A stretch of DNA of 64,000 nt from positions 1,302,001 to 1,366,000 of the forward strand of contig CP021231.1 of the NCBI GenBank assembly GCA_003999685.1, given 5' to 3'. The translations under genes were made by a program, and so were the position numbers. Positions 44,579 through 55,948 of this stretch are shown here, piece by piece. Numbering within the stretch: the first letter of the stretch is position 1; each line of letters starts with the position of its first letter. Origin of the DNA: Taiwanofungus camphoratus. Its lineage: Eukaryota; Basidiomycota; Agaricomycetes; Polyporales; Taiwanofungaceae. The notes under the pieces are model-generated. The model ran no database searches. It saw nothing but the letters and a program-made list of their open reading frames with translations, and had not been told where the DNA came from.

Positions 44579-46808
44579 GTGTTCTGCATCATGGCACTTT
44601 TACAGATCACGTCTATGACTACACTGCTGGCAGCAGTTGTGTTCGCCTTTTTCTTTTTAATATTCAAGCTGATTCGCCTCGGTCGGCGAGAGAGCTTCCT
44701 TCCTCCAGGTCCGCCGACAGTCCCGCTTCTTGGAAATCTCCACCTATTCCCCAAAAAGGACGTCCACTTTCAGTTGAGTTCCTCTCAATACTGCTATTGC
44801 TGACTTCTTCTCACACTGAAAGCTACCACTCAAGGTTCGCCAAATGGGCTCAAGAATATGGTGAAATTTATAGTCTCAAACTTGGTCCCTCTTCTACAGC
44901 TGTCGTCCTTACTTCGCCTTCAGCGATTCGAGAGCTGCTTGATAAGAACTCTTCCCTGACGGCCGATCGACCCAGCAATCATATGGCAGATGTGGTTGCA
45001 GGTAAAGACCAGCATTTGGTTCTGTACGTCCGTGTTTTATAATACCACATGACAATATTAATTCCACACACTCAGTGCACATTACTGTGAGCATCGAGCA
45101 TCGATATAGACTATCAGACAAGACCAATGACCTAGGGGGATAGCTGACACTTGGAGATCGCTGCGACGCGCCGCGCATGAGATACTGACTCCACAAGCCT
45201 GTCGGGAGCATCTTGCAATCCAACAGGCAGAGGCAACCCAGCTCTCATACGACATACTGACAGACCCGAAGGTAAATACAGACCCGAGCGTGCTATATAC
45301 TTGCTTATTCCTTCCGGCAGAACTTTGCCGACTCAGTGCGTCGCTATGCGCATTCTGTCATCCTCTCTGTGCTCTATGGTAAGCGAGTGCCGCGTTACTC
45401 CACGCCTGGCGCAACTGCGTTCTTTGAGGCGATGCACCAATGGGTGAACCTCCTCGCGCCGGGCGCGCACCCGCCTGTGGATATGATCCCTATCCTTCAG
45501 AAGGTGCCGGAAATGTTCGCGCATTGGAAGCATGTCGCCCAGCAAGTCCGAAACACACAGCGCAAGCTGTACTTTGGCCTGCTGGCCGAGGTTGAGGCGC
45601 GCATAGCTCGAGGCGACGGAAACAACAGCTTCATGGAAACGGTGTGCGAACGGGCCAAAGTCTGGGGCTTAGACATAGAGTTGAGAAGGTGAGTCATGAT
45701 GTGGGACATGCCTGTGATGCACGAGTCATCCCTCATCCATTGTCATGTAGCTACTTGGGTGGTGTCTTGATTGAAGCTGGTTCCGACACCACGTCTGCAA
45801 TCATCCAGTCGCTCATTCTCCTACTCTTGGCAAATCCAGAGGTCCAACGCAAGGCGCAGAAGGAAATAGACGCAGTAGTCGGGCCCGACAGGATGCCGAC
45901 TCTAGGGGACATAGAACGACTTCCATATGTACAGGCTATTATCCATGAGGTACATTTCATTACTTACCATATGAGAATAGTACTTACATTCTAGATATAG
46001 ACTCACAGGTCTCGGCCGGTCACTCCTGTCAACTTTCCCCATGTCGCAATGGCAGATCTCCAGGTTTGGTCCGATTTGCATGATCTGAAATCATGTCTTG
46101 GCTGACTTTTGTCCGCAGTATGGTCAATACGTGATTCCGAAAGGCACTAGTATTTTTGCCAACGCATGTAAGTATTTCATGCATTAGAGCCGCTCGTGCT
46201 AACTTGAACATCGTACACAGGGGGAGTTTACCACGATGAGCGGCTGTTCCCCGATCCTGACAAGTTCTACCCGGAACGCTTCCTAGACCCTGAATCTGAG
46301 GTCGTCAAGATCATTGCTCTTGCGTTTGGGAATGGCAGAGTACGCTGAATGGTTGTTCACTTTGGATGACTAGCTAATAGCCATGGGTAGCGTGCGTGCC
46401 CAGGGATACATTTAGCTAGAAACGCAGTTGTATGTCCCGTTTCGCGTCTCCGATGGTGGGATAGAACACTGACTACTCGTGAAGATGATCAATGCTATGA
46501 ACCTGTTGTGGGGTTTTAATCTTGACAAGGCACGCAACGAGAATGGGCAGGTGATAGAACCTGATACTACAGATTATGCAGTGGTATGGCCGTCCGATAT
46601 TCCGACCGGACAGGAGCTTACAGACAAATTACAGGGAATATCTTACAGCCCCAACCCGTTTAAGTGCAACATTACGCCTCGCAGCGCCCAGCACGCGGAG
46701 ACCATACGTCGCGAGCTGCACACTTGTAGTGAGGCCTTTGCACCGTTCGAACGTGACTTGACGTATGAAGACGCAATGTACGTCCGTGAGCTGCGCCAGA
46801 ATCTTTAA
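44579..46808 (+). CDS. Cytochrome P450 monooxygenase (P450-1)
   Basis: Ten exons give 563 residues from 44579 (559 from the second ATG, 44591): 44579-44772, 44823-45023, 45136-45271, 45321-45688, 45751-45949, 46001-46063, 46119-46167, 46221-46339, 46391-46429, 46485-46808. The second exon could instead start at 44835. An N-terminal anchor ([14 protein letters not shown]) is followed by the proline hinge [13 protein letters not shown]. Further motifs are the C-helix W-R-S-L-R, the I-helix AGSDTTS, a K-helix Glu and Arg (E-T-H-R) assembled across an intron, and the heme motif FGNGRRACPG with the Cys ligand. It would hydroxylate a hydrophobic substrate at the ER with a P450 reductase. The 3' third exists again as a dead copy at 54475-55328. 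The neighbouring cyclases suggest a sesquiterpenoid substrate. Confidence 0.92.
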
Positions 46809-47428
46809 AGGCTTCACAGGATAGGATATGCTAGTCGATTTCGTGATTTAGTTCGTATAAATGTGTTTCAATTGTCTATCGGAGCATTCCAACCATATTT
46901 GATGTCCTTTATTCTCTCATTTACCAAACAGTAACACGATGATACTGATTGTACTGATGAAAGGCTGTTCTGGCGGTCTACTATAATGTATCTTACGAAT
47001 GACGTGCAGAATTGGTTCAGCCGAACGCAATGCCACCGATGTGAAAGAACTGAATAAGTGGCCATTTATCATTGGATTGTGAATCAATTATACATACACA
47101 TCCGTATGGGCCAAATGTACCGCAGATCGCGGCCAAGTCGACGTAGTGTGCACAGTGGAAACTTGCGTAGAAGGCGGTAAGACATAGTATACATGTAGGT
47201 CCGAGTCGGTTTCAACGACTGTTCGCGCGATGCAGCAGCGTGATCTATGGTACCCTAATACAGCGGGACAATAATTCCACATCAGTTTGCATGTTCGTTT
47301 TGCGATGGCAGATAGATTCGAATCAAAGACGTAATGTACAACTGGGGATCTGAGTCAGCGAGAAAAAAGCGCACAGGAGTGATTCAACAATCTCTAGTGT
47401 CTAAGGGTTGTTTGTAGGATTTCCTTCA
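46809..47428. other. Convergent intergenic region, start of left inverted-repeat arm
   Basis: About 620 bp between the P450-1 and cyclase-1 stop codons. From about 46860 on it matches, inverted, the DNA 3' of the second cyclase (57820-58370), so the duplication reaches well beyond the gene. No gene is seen. Confidence 0.6.
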
Positions 47429-49300
47429 TCAAAGCACGTTCCCATCCTCCCCGAGCCTCTCCACAGCCTGAATGGCCTGAATAGCGACTGCAGTCGTCAA
47501 GCCATCGTTGCTAGCCAGTTGCCTGGCCGACGGAAACTTGTAGAAAGCGCTGTTCTTCCAAGAACCGTCATTTTGCTGCATCGCGAACAGCTTTTCAAGA
47601 TCGATATGGTCAACGAGGCCCACGCTCGCCGCGGCATGAATGCGCATCGCCATAGCGAGAGCGTCGCCGTCTGCACCAAACCGCTCGACTACTCTTCTTT
47701 TAAAGACCCCTTCCAACCGCCTTCGTACGTCTGGAGAGCTTTGGATCAGGCGGGAGAGGAAAAAGAGGAATTGTTCCTCTGTCACGTAATAGAGCGTGCC
47801 GGATGCACACGCACGGTTGATCAGGACCTGTTCGACCCAATCCAGTGTCTTTTGAAGCTGGTGCCCACGGCCATACCTATAGAAGAGGGTGAGGACATTG
47901 ACACAGACAACAGGATCTAATAGAAATGTTAAGTACTGTAAAGAACTCGGTCGGCAAAAGGAAACGAACGCACCAATCCTGGGGCGCTTGCAATCGAAGT
48001 ATACCTGAACAATACCATCTTCGTTTTGGTAGGCCAGGATCTCATCCATAACTCTATTTCTAGTCTCTTCGTCGATATATGGAACAACGGTTAAACCTAT
48101 GGATGTAGTATCGAAATCATCGCTACAGCAATGATTAGTGAATTATGGATCCTAGTTAGATAGACAACACTCACGGGAAGTAATTCGTCATGATGAGTTT
48201 CCCCTCCCCTTTCGGATAAGGTTCAGTGAGTGTTCAATAAAGGAAGTTTTCCTGGACGTACCCTGGAAGAAGTTGAATCGGCCCTCATGCCTCACGAAGT
48301 CGACTAGACTTCTATGGAAAATTTCAATTAGACCATGCAATGTCGCGCAATTGTGACTAGCTTACTCGTCGCCAATGGCCTCAAGGATCAACAATTGCGT
48401 GAAGTTCTATCAAACGGCATGTCAAAGACTAGATCGAGGACGGGCAGTATAGAAATGTTATATACTCACCTCGCTCACAATTGTGCCATCTGTGCTAACC
48501 GTATTCAAACATTTCTTATTTGCATAGAGAAAAGATCGTGCGCGGTGAATCGGATCCTCGCATAGGTTTTTCAACTGTCGGATCACGTTGTTGATGTTGT
48601 CAAACACGATTCCGTGCATTCCCGCTGAGCGCGCAGATAAAACATTCTCTATCTTATCGTCGACAAAGACAGTGTTGGGGGGGCTCAGACCGGTCTCGTT
48701 TATGACATACTGATAGAAACCAATGTTCGGCTTGCGGTCATGCGCTTCGGCACTATTTGAGTAGACAATCAAAATAGAGAACGCAAAGATTACCGAAATA
48801 CGTACGAAGGGAAGACTCTGTCAAAAAGAGCCCAATCTGAGAGGTCTGCCCGCGTCTTCAAAAATTCCCAGTCGGGAGCAGATATGTTAGACATTGCATA
48901 GATGGCATGGCCAGAGTCTTTGAGGCTACGGATCAACTGGAGAAGCATTGGGTTGCTCTTGAGCGAGTCGCGAGCTGCTTCGAAGGAAGCTTTGACTTCG
49001 GAAGCATCCACTCCAAATTCCTGAGCAACTTGCCCGTAGGTCTGGGACTCTGTCAAGTTCCCCTTCTCGTACTCAAACCAGGTCAATGAACGTAGTATTC
49101 CCTTGACAATTTTTGGAGGCAGTGGAGATTTAGGTGTTGAGTCGGACCACGTGAAAAGTACGTCGCCTAAGTCAAATATGAGTGTCGTGATGTTAGGCTT
49201 CAATGGTGACTGAGGATGTGTTGCTTTGTTGAGTACGTTTCGCCCTGAGATCTATTAATTAAGTGGTCAGAAAAACGGCAAAAGTTCGCGACATACTCAT
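47429..49300 (-). CDS. HAD-domain / class II terpene cyclase-like protein, copy 1 (AstC/drimenol-synthase type)
   Basis: The gene has eight exons matching copy 2 at 55949-57819, and about 499 residues. The N-terminal half is a haloacid-dehalogenase domain: FDLGDVLFTW (motif I), YAMSNIS (motif II), DRKPNIGFYQ (Lys motif III) and VFVDDKIENV (motif IV), like YihX-type phosphatases. The C-terminal half has DDFDTTSIGL, containing the DxDTT motif that protonates a prenyl chain in class II cyclases, and MQQNDGSW, a QW-like motif. This pairing is known in AstC-type and drimenol synthases, which cyclise farnesyl diphosphate and, in some, remove phosphate. The first exon is only four nt (ATGA, 49300-49297), a pattern shared with copy 2. 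The upstream TTG seen as an open-frame start is internal. No signal peptide is seen. Confidence 0.87.
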
Positions 49301-51024
49301 TGTTGGCTTCGAGATTTGTTGATAGTAGAAGGAGTAGCTACTAACAAGAGAATGGGAAAGGATCTAGCTCAAGCGAGCCTTCACATATCGTTTTTGTATC
49401 CGATGTAATATTGAGCGGCTACATGGAAAGACTCATAAATTCGGGGTATACCCAACCTTCTACAAGCTGGTGACCCGACTACCGGATTCATCGGATTCTG
49501 CGCGGAGCCATGGAATATTACGTACCTGAAAATTTACCGTACATTCGCACGTTGGATGCTTCTTCGAAACGCGAGCTGATTACGGTGCTCAACCGTGGAC
49601 AGGGTGAATCAGTCGCCGTCTTGCTGTGGAACCAACTCGGGCTTGCTTCCTACACCGATAAGAACGCATAGGCTGTTGCGGACCATTCATTCTTGAACGT
49701 AAAGATACTCACCGAAAATCCATGAAGTTTTAGGGTACTAGTCTATTTGGCAGCGCAGGTCTGCGGCATATCATCTAGTGCCTGCCAATACTTAGTAAAC
49801 ACTATCTGTCTTACCTTCCATGTCTCTCTGCCCCCGTGGATGGGCCTACTTCAGTAAAATGTCACACGCATCTAATAAGATCTGAAACCATAAGTGGACT
49901 TCATGGATCCAGATGGTCATTATTTGAAAATTCTAACTAGCACACTTACGGGAAATCCAGGGAGACGTATGAAATTAGACTTCAACTTGTGCGTAAATGC
50001 CAAAAAAGAGCAAGCAAAAAGCACGGGATGTGTATGAGGCAGCCGTGCAGGCTCAGAAGCATCAGACAGCCAGACGGTGACAGTTTCCCCAGATGGCTAG
50101 AGTGGTGGCTCGTCCTGAGAGCGTTTTATTCGCGATCAAAATTTATGTAAAAGTTTACAATCAGTCAATCCCGCCTTGAGCGTCAGATAAGTAGTACGGT
50201 AATTGCTTGCCAGGATTGTTGACGGAGACTACAGATATGGATCGATTGTCATCCATATCCGTTTATGGTCAAGCACTAGGCGACAATCGGCATACTGGGC
50301 CAGAATCATGTCGCATTCCTATCACTGAGTCTAACCCGACTGGACTTGTCTGTGAGTCGAGTTTTGAACTTGTCATTCATGCAGATACAACTACCATTCA
50401 ATAGGATGGACCGACAGCTCACTGTGACTTCCGGTATCATTTGTGTCGTCTCTGCTGGCATTTACCAGTAGCCTTACATGATACGCACGCACTCTCCTGG
50501 TTTATCTATCTGTCTTCTAGCGGGGCAGCATCAGGGTGGCGCTGGAAAAGCCATGTAAATACTGACGTCGCAATCGCCCTCCGCGCATACGCATGAGATC
50601 AGTTGTGGACTCCATTATTTCAGCTAACGTCTGTCGCCTTTCATACGATTCTTGCTCATTACCATCAGTGCTGTTGCGTCAGATTCCGAGTCAGTGCGGA
50701 GCGCTCTTTCAACGCTATCATATTGAACGCTGACGTGTTGAAACTACGATCAGGTCGGGCTCCAAGGACTATTCAAGCTAGAACAATTTTTTTTCGCAGA
50801 ATGGAGGTTGATCTTGATTGCAATCTATTGAGTAATAGCTTTATCGCACTCAGAGGTTGCCGGCATGTTGCGTCATTTACCTCCGGTCTTGGGTGAAGTG
50901 TCGCTGACTTGAGAATATCTGATTTTTCATCTTTCGAACCGTCCCTTATTCCCGGTGGTGATGCCACTTGGAGACCGTTGATATTTCAGTCTCGATCAGG
51001 CCGTCAATGTCCCCAGAACTGCCA
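49301..51024. other. Gene-poor stretch between divergent genes
   Basis: About 1.7 kb. The left half belongs to the inverted-repeat arm and holds a coding remnant at 49515-49672. The right half, 50090-51024, shows no gene. It should contain the promoters of the divergent cyclase-1 and P450-2 genes. Confidence 0.5.
49515..49672 (+). pseudogene. Coding remnant of unknown gene, C-terminal end
   Basis: One frame reads YVPENLPYIRTLDASS, then KRELITVL and LLWNQLGLASYTDKNA followed by a stop. It looks like the end of a real protein but no start or splice plan is visible. A decayed, inverted copy lies at 55336-55450, where LWNQLGLAS can still be read. I do not recognise the family. Confidence 0.45.
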
Positions 51025-51032
51025 TATAAATA
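51025..51032 (+). promoter_or_regulatory. TATA box of P450-2
   Basis: A perfect TATAAATA lies 50 bp before the P450-2 start codon at 51082. Confidence 0.55.
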
Positions 51033-51081
51033 GATCGTATATCGTATTGGCTGTCTTAATCGTACTGTCCAGGAGACGAAG

Positions 51082-53658
51082 ATGATTGTACTTTCGTTCA
51101 ACTTGTCCTGGCCAATCTTGACCAGCATCAGTCTTATGGCTGCGGTGGTATGCGCCCGCGCATTGAAGATGATGTTTAAAAAGTCATCATACGCACACCT
51201 TCCTAGCCCAAAGCCCAATACATGGATGGGTACGTTGGTATATGTTATTCAATTCTTCAGTGATTGATTCTGGTTTTGACTCTATCTTTCAGGCTACCTA
51301 CCGGACATGCATGACATGGATTCGCTCGAATACCATTATACGATGTGTGATAAGTATGGTCATGCCGTCAGACTTCAAGGCGGCCTAGGCGGGGTGATTG
51401 CGCATTGCTGTTCTGTCTCTCTGCTGTTGTCTATAAAATTAATGCGCATCGCTCGTTTAGCTTCAAAAAGATGCACTCTATATCACCGATCCCTTGGCAC
51501 TCAACTCCATTCTTGTTCGGGATCAGTACAACTTCCCAGAGTCCACAGAATTTGCAGGGTAAGCAAGCAATAGCAACATTTCATTTGCAGACTCGTCCGT
51601 TAACAATCATGGACGTTTCGTCGATGTTAGGCTGTTCGGTATAGTTCATCATGGAAGTCCGCTCCCGTGTGTAACAGGCACGTTTGTTCGGTTGAATTGT
51701 ACTGCCAAAGAAAAGGGACTGAAACCGTTTGTACCGATGGCTAGGCTCAGAGCACAAAAGGCAGCGAAAGATACTCAACCCCATCTTTACTGCGTCTCAT
51801 GTAGCCAAGTTGATGCCCTTGTTTTACAATGTCGCATATCAGGTATGTAGCTTATCCTTCGAATACGTGTATAGCTCAAAGTGGTTTTAGTTGCGTGACA
51901 GAATCGCTTCAGAGCTGGAACACAAGCCTGCCGCGTATAGGCTTGATATCCTGGATCACTTGACCAGGACGGCTCTCGAGCTCGTTGCCCAAGGTGGTCT
52001 TGGCCATACATTCAACTCATTCGAGAAAAAAAATGAGTTTCAGGACTTTTATGAGGCATTAAGGATGATTCTGTATGTTCAGATAGTATCCCCGAGTCCT
52101 GGTGCATTGAGCTTACTTATCGCTTGGTCCTATACAGTCCTTGGGCTAGTAGGCTCTTCATCGTACTTCCATACCTACAGACCTGGCGGCATCTAGAACC
52201 TGTTTGGCTGCGTAATGGGCTGTCCAGAGCTATCGGCTATATCCCATGGCCTTCTGCACGAAAGGCAGGTCTGACTGTCATTTCATATTGTGTCTGACTG
52301 ACTCGCAGCAAATTCTTGCAGTTCAAGAAGTGCGTTGATGTCATGCATCCCGTCTTCCGTGACTTGTATAAAGCAAAGAAAGCGATGTTTGATCAATACG
52401 GTGTTGAGGAGCTGAGGAAGACTGCAACTGGCGGAAACGACCTCGCAAGTGTCCTCAGTGAGTGTAACGCTCTCATATCCCCTAGAGGGCCTCATAACAT
52501 TGTCATCATGACAGTGCAAGTTAATGCGGAAGCAGATGAAGAAGATAAGCTGAGTGACGAGCTTGTCATTGCTACCTATAGGTGGGTCTTATGATCCAAT
52601 AGAGAAGAAGGATTTGCCTAATGAACATCATTCAGCGCTATCATCCACGGCGGCCAGGAGACGACCTCTGGTGTGCTTTCTCGCCTACTATCTCTGATGG
52701 CCAAAGATACAGATCTCCAGGAGCGACTCCGAACTGAAATCAGGGACGCACAAACGGTATGCATCTGTGCAGTTGAACTAAAGTCACTCATACTGACCGG
52801 GCATTTATTCAGAAAAAGGGCAGTGGCGAAGAGCTGGCTTACAGTGAACTGAACTCGCTTCCCCTTCTGGACGCTGTGTGTAGAGAGTTCCTCCGACTCT
52901 TTCCTCCTGTCACGTTTGTATGGCGAGAGTATGATCATTTCATCAGAACATCTCATCTCGGCATTCCGCTCATTGACTTGGAAACACAGAACCAAGGAGG
53001 ACTGCGTCGTGCCTCTTCAGTTCCCTATTCGCGATCCAGTGACGGGTGCACAGACAAGCGAACTACTCATCACGCAAGGGACGTCAGTTTATATCGGGCT
53101 TGCAGCTCCCAATATGTCCCGCGCAATCTGGGGAGATGATGTCCATGAATTCAAGCCGGAAAGATGGTTCAACAAGATGGGGACAGAGACTACCGAAAAC
53201 AGCATCAAGATGCCTGGGATTTATGGCAATATGTCAGTTCGCTGAGATATGCGGAACCAATTTGTGTAGTTTACTAATCAACTTATAGGATGACATTCCT
53301 GGGCGGCGGAAGGGCTTGCCCGTAGGTCTTTTTTCTATTTGAGAAATACGAAAAGCGACTCAAATGTGGTATGGTTCTGTGAATAGTGGCATGAAATTTG
53401 CGCTGCTTGAAATGAGTGTGTCGTCTCATTGTTACTCGTTGTATATTGATTACTATGTCCGTTTCAGAGCTCGTCCTCTCTGTCATCCTTCCGGCCTTCT
53501 CTTTCGAAGAAGCCGAGGAGATTGTGTGGCGCTTAGGAATCACTGTCGTCCCGCTTATCAAGGGAAAGGAGGACAAGGGTCTCAGCGTCCCGATGAAGGT
53601 TAAATCGCTGTTAGTACTTCTTTATCTGGCATTGTTAAAGTACAGCATTGACGTGTAG
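51082..53658 (+). CDS. Cytochrome P450 monooxygenase (P450-2)
   Basis: A multi-exon P450 from a family distinct from P450-1. The start gives a membrane anchor (LTSISLMAAVVCARAL). Recognisable parts in order are YLPDMHDMDSLEYHYTMCDK, YITDPLALNSILVRDQYNF, the helix-C-like HKRQRKILNPIF, GGLGHTFNSF, the I-helix HGGQETTSGVL, the K-helix E-F-L-R (AVCREFLRLFPPV), the PERWF motif and the heme motif FLGGGRACPG, completed across an intron, then MKFALLEM. The join between about 51550 and 51735, around the expected start of helix C, could not be resolved: no splice plan gives a normal FGxGLL..HxxQRK segment, so the gene may be damaged there or my model incomplete. The 3' end is also uncertain. It sits between the two cyclase genes and may oxidise their product. 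Confidence 0.8.
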
Positions 53659-53883
53659 TTATGACTCCCATATAGCTTGTCTCATTAGATCTGCGAGAAG
53701 ACGTCGAGTTGAGGCCAGGCAATCGCCTGGCTACCATGCTTGTCTAGAGCCAGAAACGTTTCTCCGTTGTGAATTATATTCGTGCTGAACTTACTGTAAT
53801 ATACTTCATGTTCATATGGATCTCATTATCTCCTGCTGAATGAGGTGAGGTCCATAATGCTTGCCAAGTGCTAACCTCCGTAC

Positions 53884-54455
53884 TTACAATATAGTAAGGG
53901 AGCCGGCTCCGAACGCGCTGAGACGATTGCTAAGGATTGCTGAGTTTCGATTAATACTCCGAAGGGTCTGCACTTCACTTGATCCAGTCCTTTGACCTCT
54001 GCTGACAGTAATAGCGTTACGGATGATGTTACTGAGCATGAAGGAAGCGTCTCGTCTGCCTGGAAATACTAGTTCCAAATATCCTGAACTCAGATTTGCC
54101 ATATCCCATTGTGCTTTGTGTGTGGAAACACTTAAACTGGAGCGGCCTGTGAATGGCATCTGGTGTAGGGATTCTCTTTCACACAGCAGGAGTAACAATA
54201 CCAATTTGTTCAGGATATGGCTCGTTCTTGATGTGGTCCAATTGGGCAGAATGTGACGCCAGCCTGAGTAAGTGATTAATACCGGTAAGTACTAGACTTG
54301 ATCGATATGCTTCAAGAGTCGGCTCAAATGACTAATGTGTCGATTGTGTCAATGCCACTTTCGATAATGGCAATCGCGCCTCGCTACACGCTGCGACAAC
54401 GCGCTTTGAATGATTGTAAGTGAAGGCCCTTCAAGATTGCCGCTGTGATGCCAGA
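53884..54455 (+). repeat. Direct repeat copy 2, upstream of the dead P450
   Basis: This is the second copy of the 43911-44470 block, in the same orientation. It runs straight into the 3' part of a P450-1 copy, so block and gene were duplicated together. Confidence 0.7.
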
Positions 54456-54474
54456 CAAGACTACAAGCCATCAA

Positions 54475-55328
54475 TCATGAGGCACATTTCATTACTTGCA
54501 TGAGAATAGTACTTACATTTTGAAGATAGACTCACACGTCTCGGCCGGTCACTCCTGTCAACTTCCCCCATGTCGCAATGGCAAACCTTCAGGTTTGTTC
54601 CAAATTGCATGCTCTGAAATCACGCCTTTGTTGACTTACGTCCGCTGATGCAGCATGATCAATATGTGATTTTAAAAGGCGCTAGTACTTTTTCCAATGC
54701 ATGCAAGGATTTCATACATCAGAGTCGCTCGTGCTAATATCGCACACATGGGGAGTTTACCCACGGTGAGCGGCTGTTCCCTGATTCTGACAAGTTCTTC
54801 CTGGAACGCTTACTAGATCCTGAATCTGACGCCGTCAAGGTCATTGCTCTTGCGTTTGAGGATGGTAGAGTACCCTGGCTGATTGTTTACTTTGGGTGAC
54901 TAGCTAATAGCCATAGGTAGCGTGTGTACCCGGGGATACATTTAGCCAAAAACGCAGTCCATTTCGCATCTCCAATGATGAGATTGAAAATTGACCATTG
55001 GGAAGATGATCAATGCTATGAACCCACTGTGAGGTTTGAACCTTGACAAGGCATGCAAAGAGAATGGGCAGGTGATAGAACCTGATACTACAGATTATGC
55101 AGTGGTATGGCCGTCCGATATTCCGACCGGACACGAGCTTACAGACAAACTACAGGGAATATCTTACAGCCCAATCCGTTCAAGTGCAACATTACACCTC
55201 GCAGTGCCCAGCACGCGGAGACCATACGTCGCGAGCTGCACACTTGTAGTGAGGCCTTTGCACTGTTCGAACGTAACTTGGCATATGAAGACGCAATGTA
55301 CGTTCGTGAGCTGCGCCAGAATCTTTAA
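54475..55328 (+). pseudogene. Truncated copy of P450-1
   Basis: From about 54475 to 55328 the sequence follows P450-1 from the K-helix intron to the stop codon. About 1.47 kb, covering the membrane anchor through the I-helix, is deleted at the junction (near 54455-54480). The remaining exons carry disabling changes: the heme motif FGNGRRACPG has become FEDGR/RVYPG with the Cys ligand changed to Tyr, an early TGA replaces the TGG of the last exon (from 55005), and one base is missing near 55170. It cannot make a P450. The last 200 bp are nevertheless very close to the parent, so the copy is not ancient. Confidence 0.9.
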
Positions 55329-55335
55329 CAGCGTG

Positions 55336-55450
55336 CAGGAAGCAAGCCCGAGTTGGTTCCACACCAAGATGACGGCCGATTCACTCTCTATTAGCAACCG
55401 TAATAAACTCGCGTATCGAAGAAGCAGCCAGCGTACAAATGTACAATAGG
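55336..55450 (-). pseudogene. Decayed copy of the unknown coding remnant
   Basis: On the minus strand this reads like the segment at 49515-49672, with LWNQLGLAS preserved, but other parts have shifted frame. It sits directly after the P450 pseudogene's stop codon. Confidence 0.4.
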
Positions 55451-55948
55451 TTCGTGGTACGTAGCATTCCACGACTCGGCGCAGATTCCCAGATCGTTAC
55501 CGCCTGGCTGCCTGATGCGTACAAACACGTCTTATCGACGAATACACATCCTGTGCCTTTTGCTTGCTCTTATTTGGCCTGTATGCACCAGCTGAAGTCC
55601 GATTTCATATGTCTCAATGAAATTCCTGTAAGTGGGCTCATTAGAATTTCTAGACAATGACCATCTGGATCCATGAAGTCCACTTCTGAACCAGATGCCT
55701 TTCAGGGTTGGATAGGTTCAGACCTTGTCAAATGCGTGTGATGTTTAACTGTTGCCGATGAAACCGGAATGCGAGTCATCAGCTTGTACAAGGTTAGGCA
55801 TACCCCGAATTCATGAGTCTTTCTATGTAGCCGCTCAATACTACACCGGGTACAAAAATGATATGTGAAGACTCGCTTGAGCTAGATCCTTTCCCATTCT
55901 CTTGTTAGCAACTACTATCTCTTCCGTCAACAAATCTCGAAGCCAACA

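Larger units (their letters stand above)
46850..50090 (+). repeat. Left arm of a large inverted duplication
   Basis: The arm contains cyclase gene 1 and both flanks. The reverse complement of this sequence is found at about 55330-58370. Match quality is highest over the cyclase gene and falls off in the flanks, where indels occur. About 49490-49850 lacks a counterpart at the same place in the other arm. The two arms are separated by about 5.2 kb that holds P450-2 and the direct repeat. Confidence 0.8.

Noticed and set aside
49103-49203. TTG at 49203 as the start of the cyclase
   Set aside because: It gives a shortened N-terminus. Both copies have an upstream ATGA exon with consistent splice signals.
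53659-53883. Extra 3' exon for P450-2
   Set aside because: A GTTAGT donor and a TAG acceptor exist, but the joined frame runs on into sequence with no P450 character.
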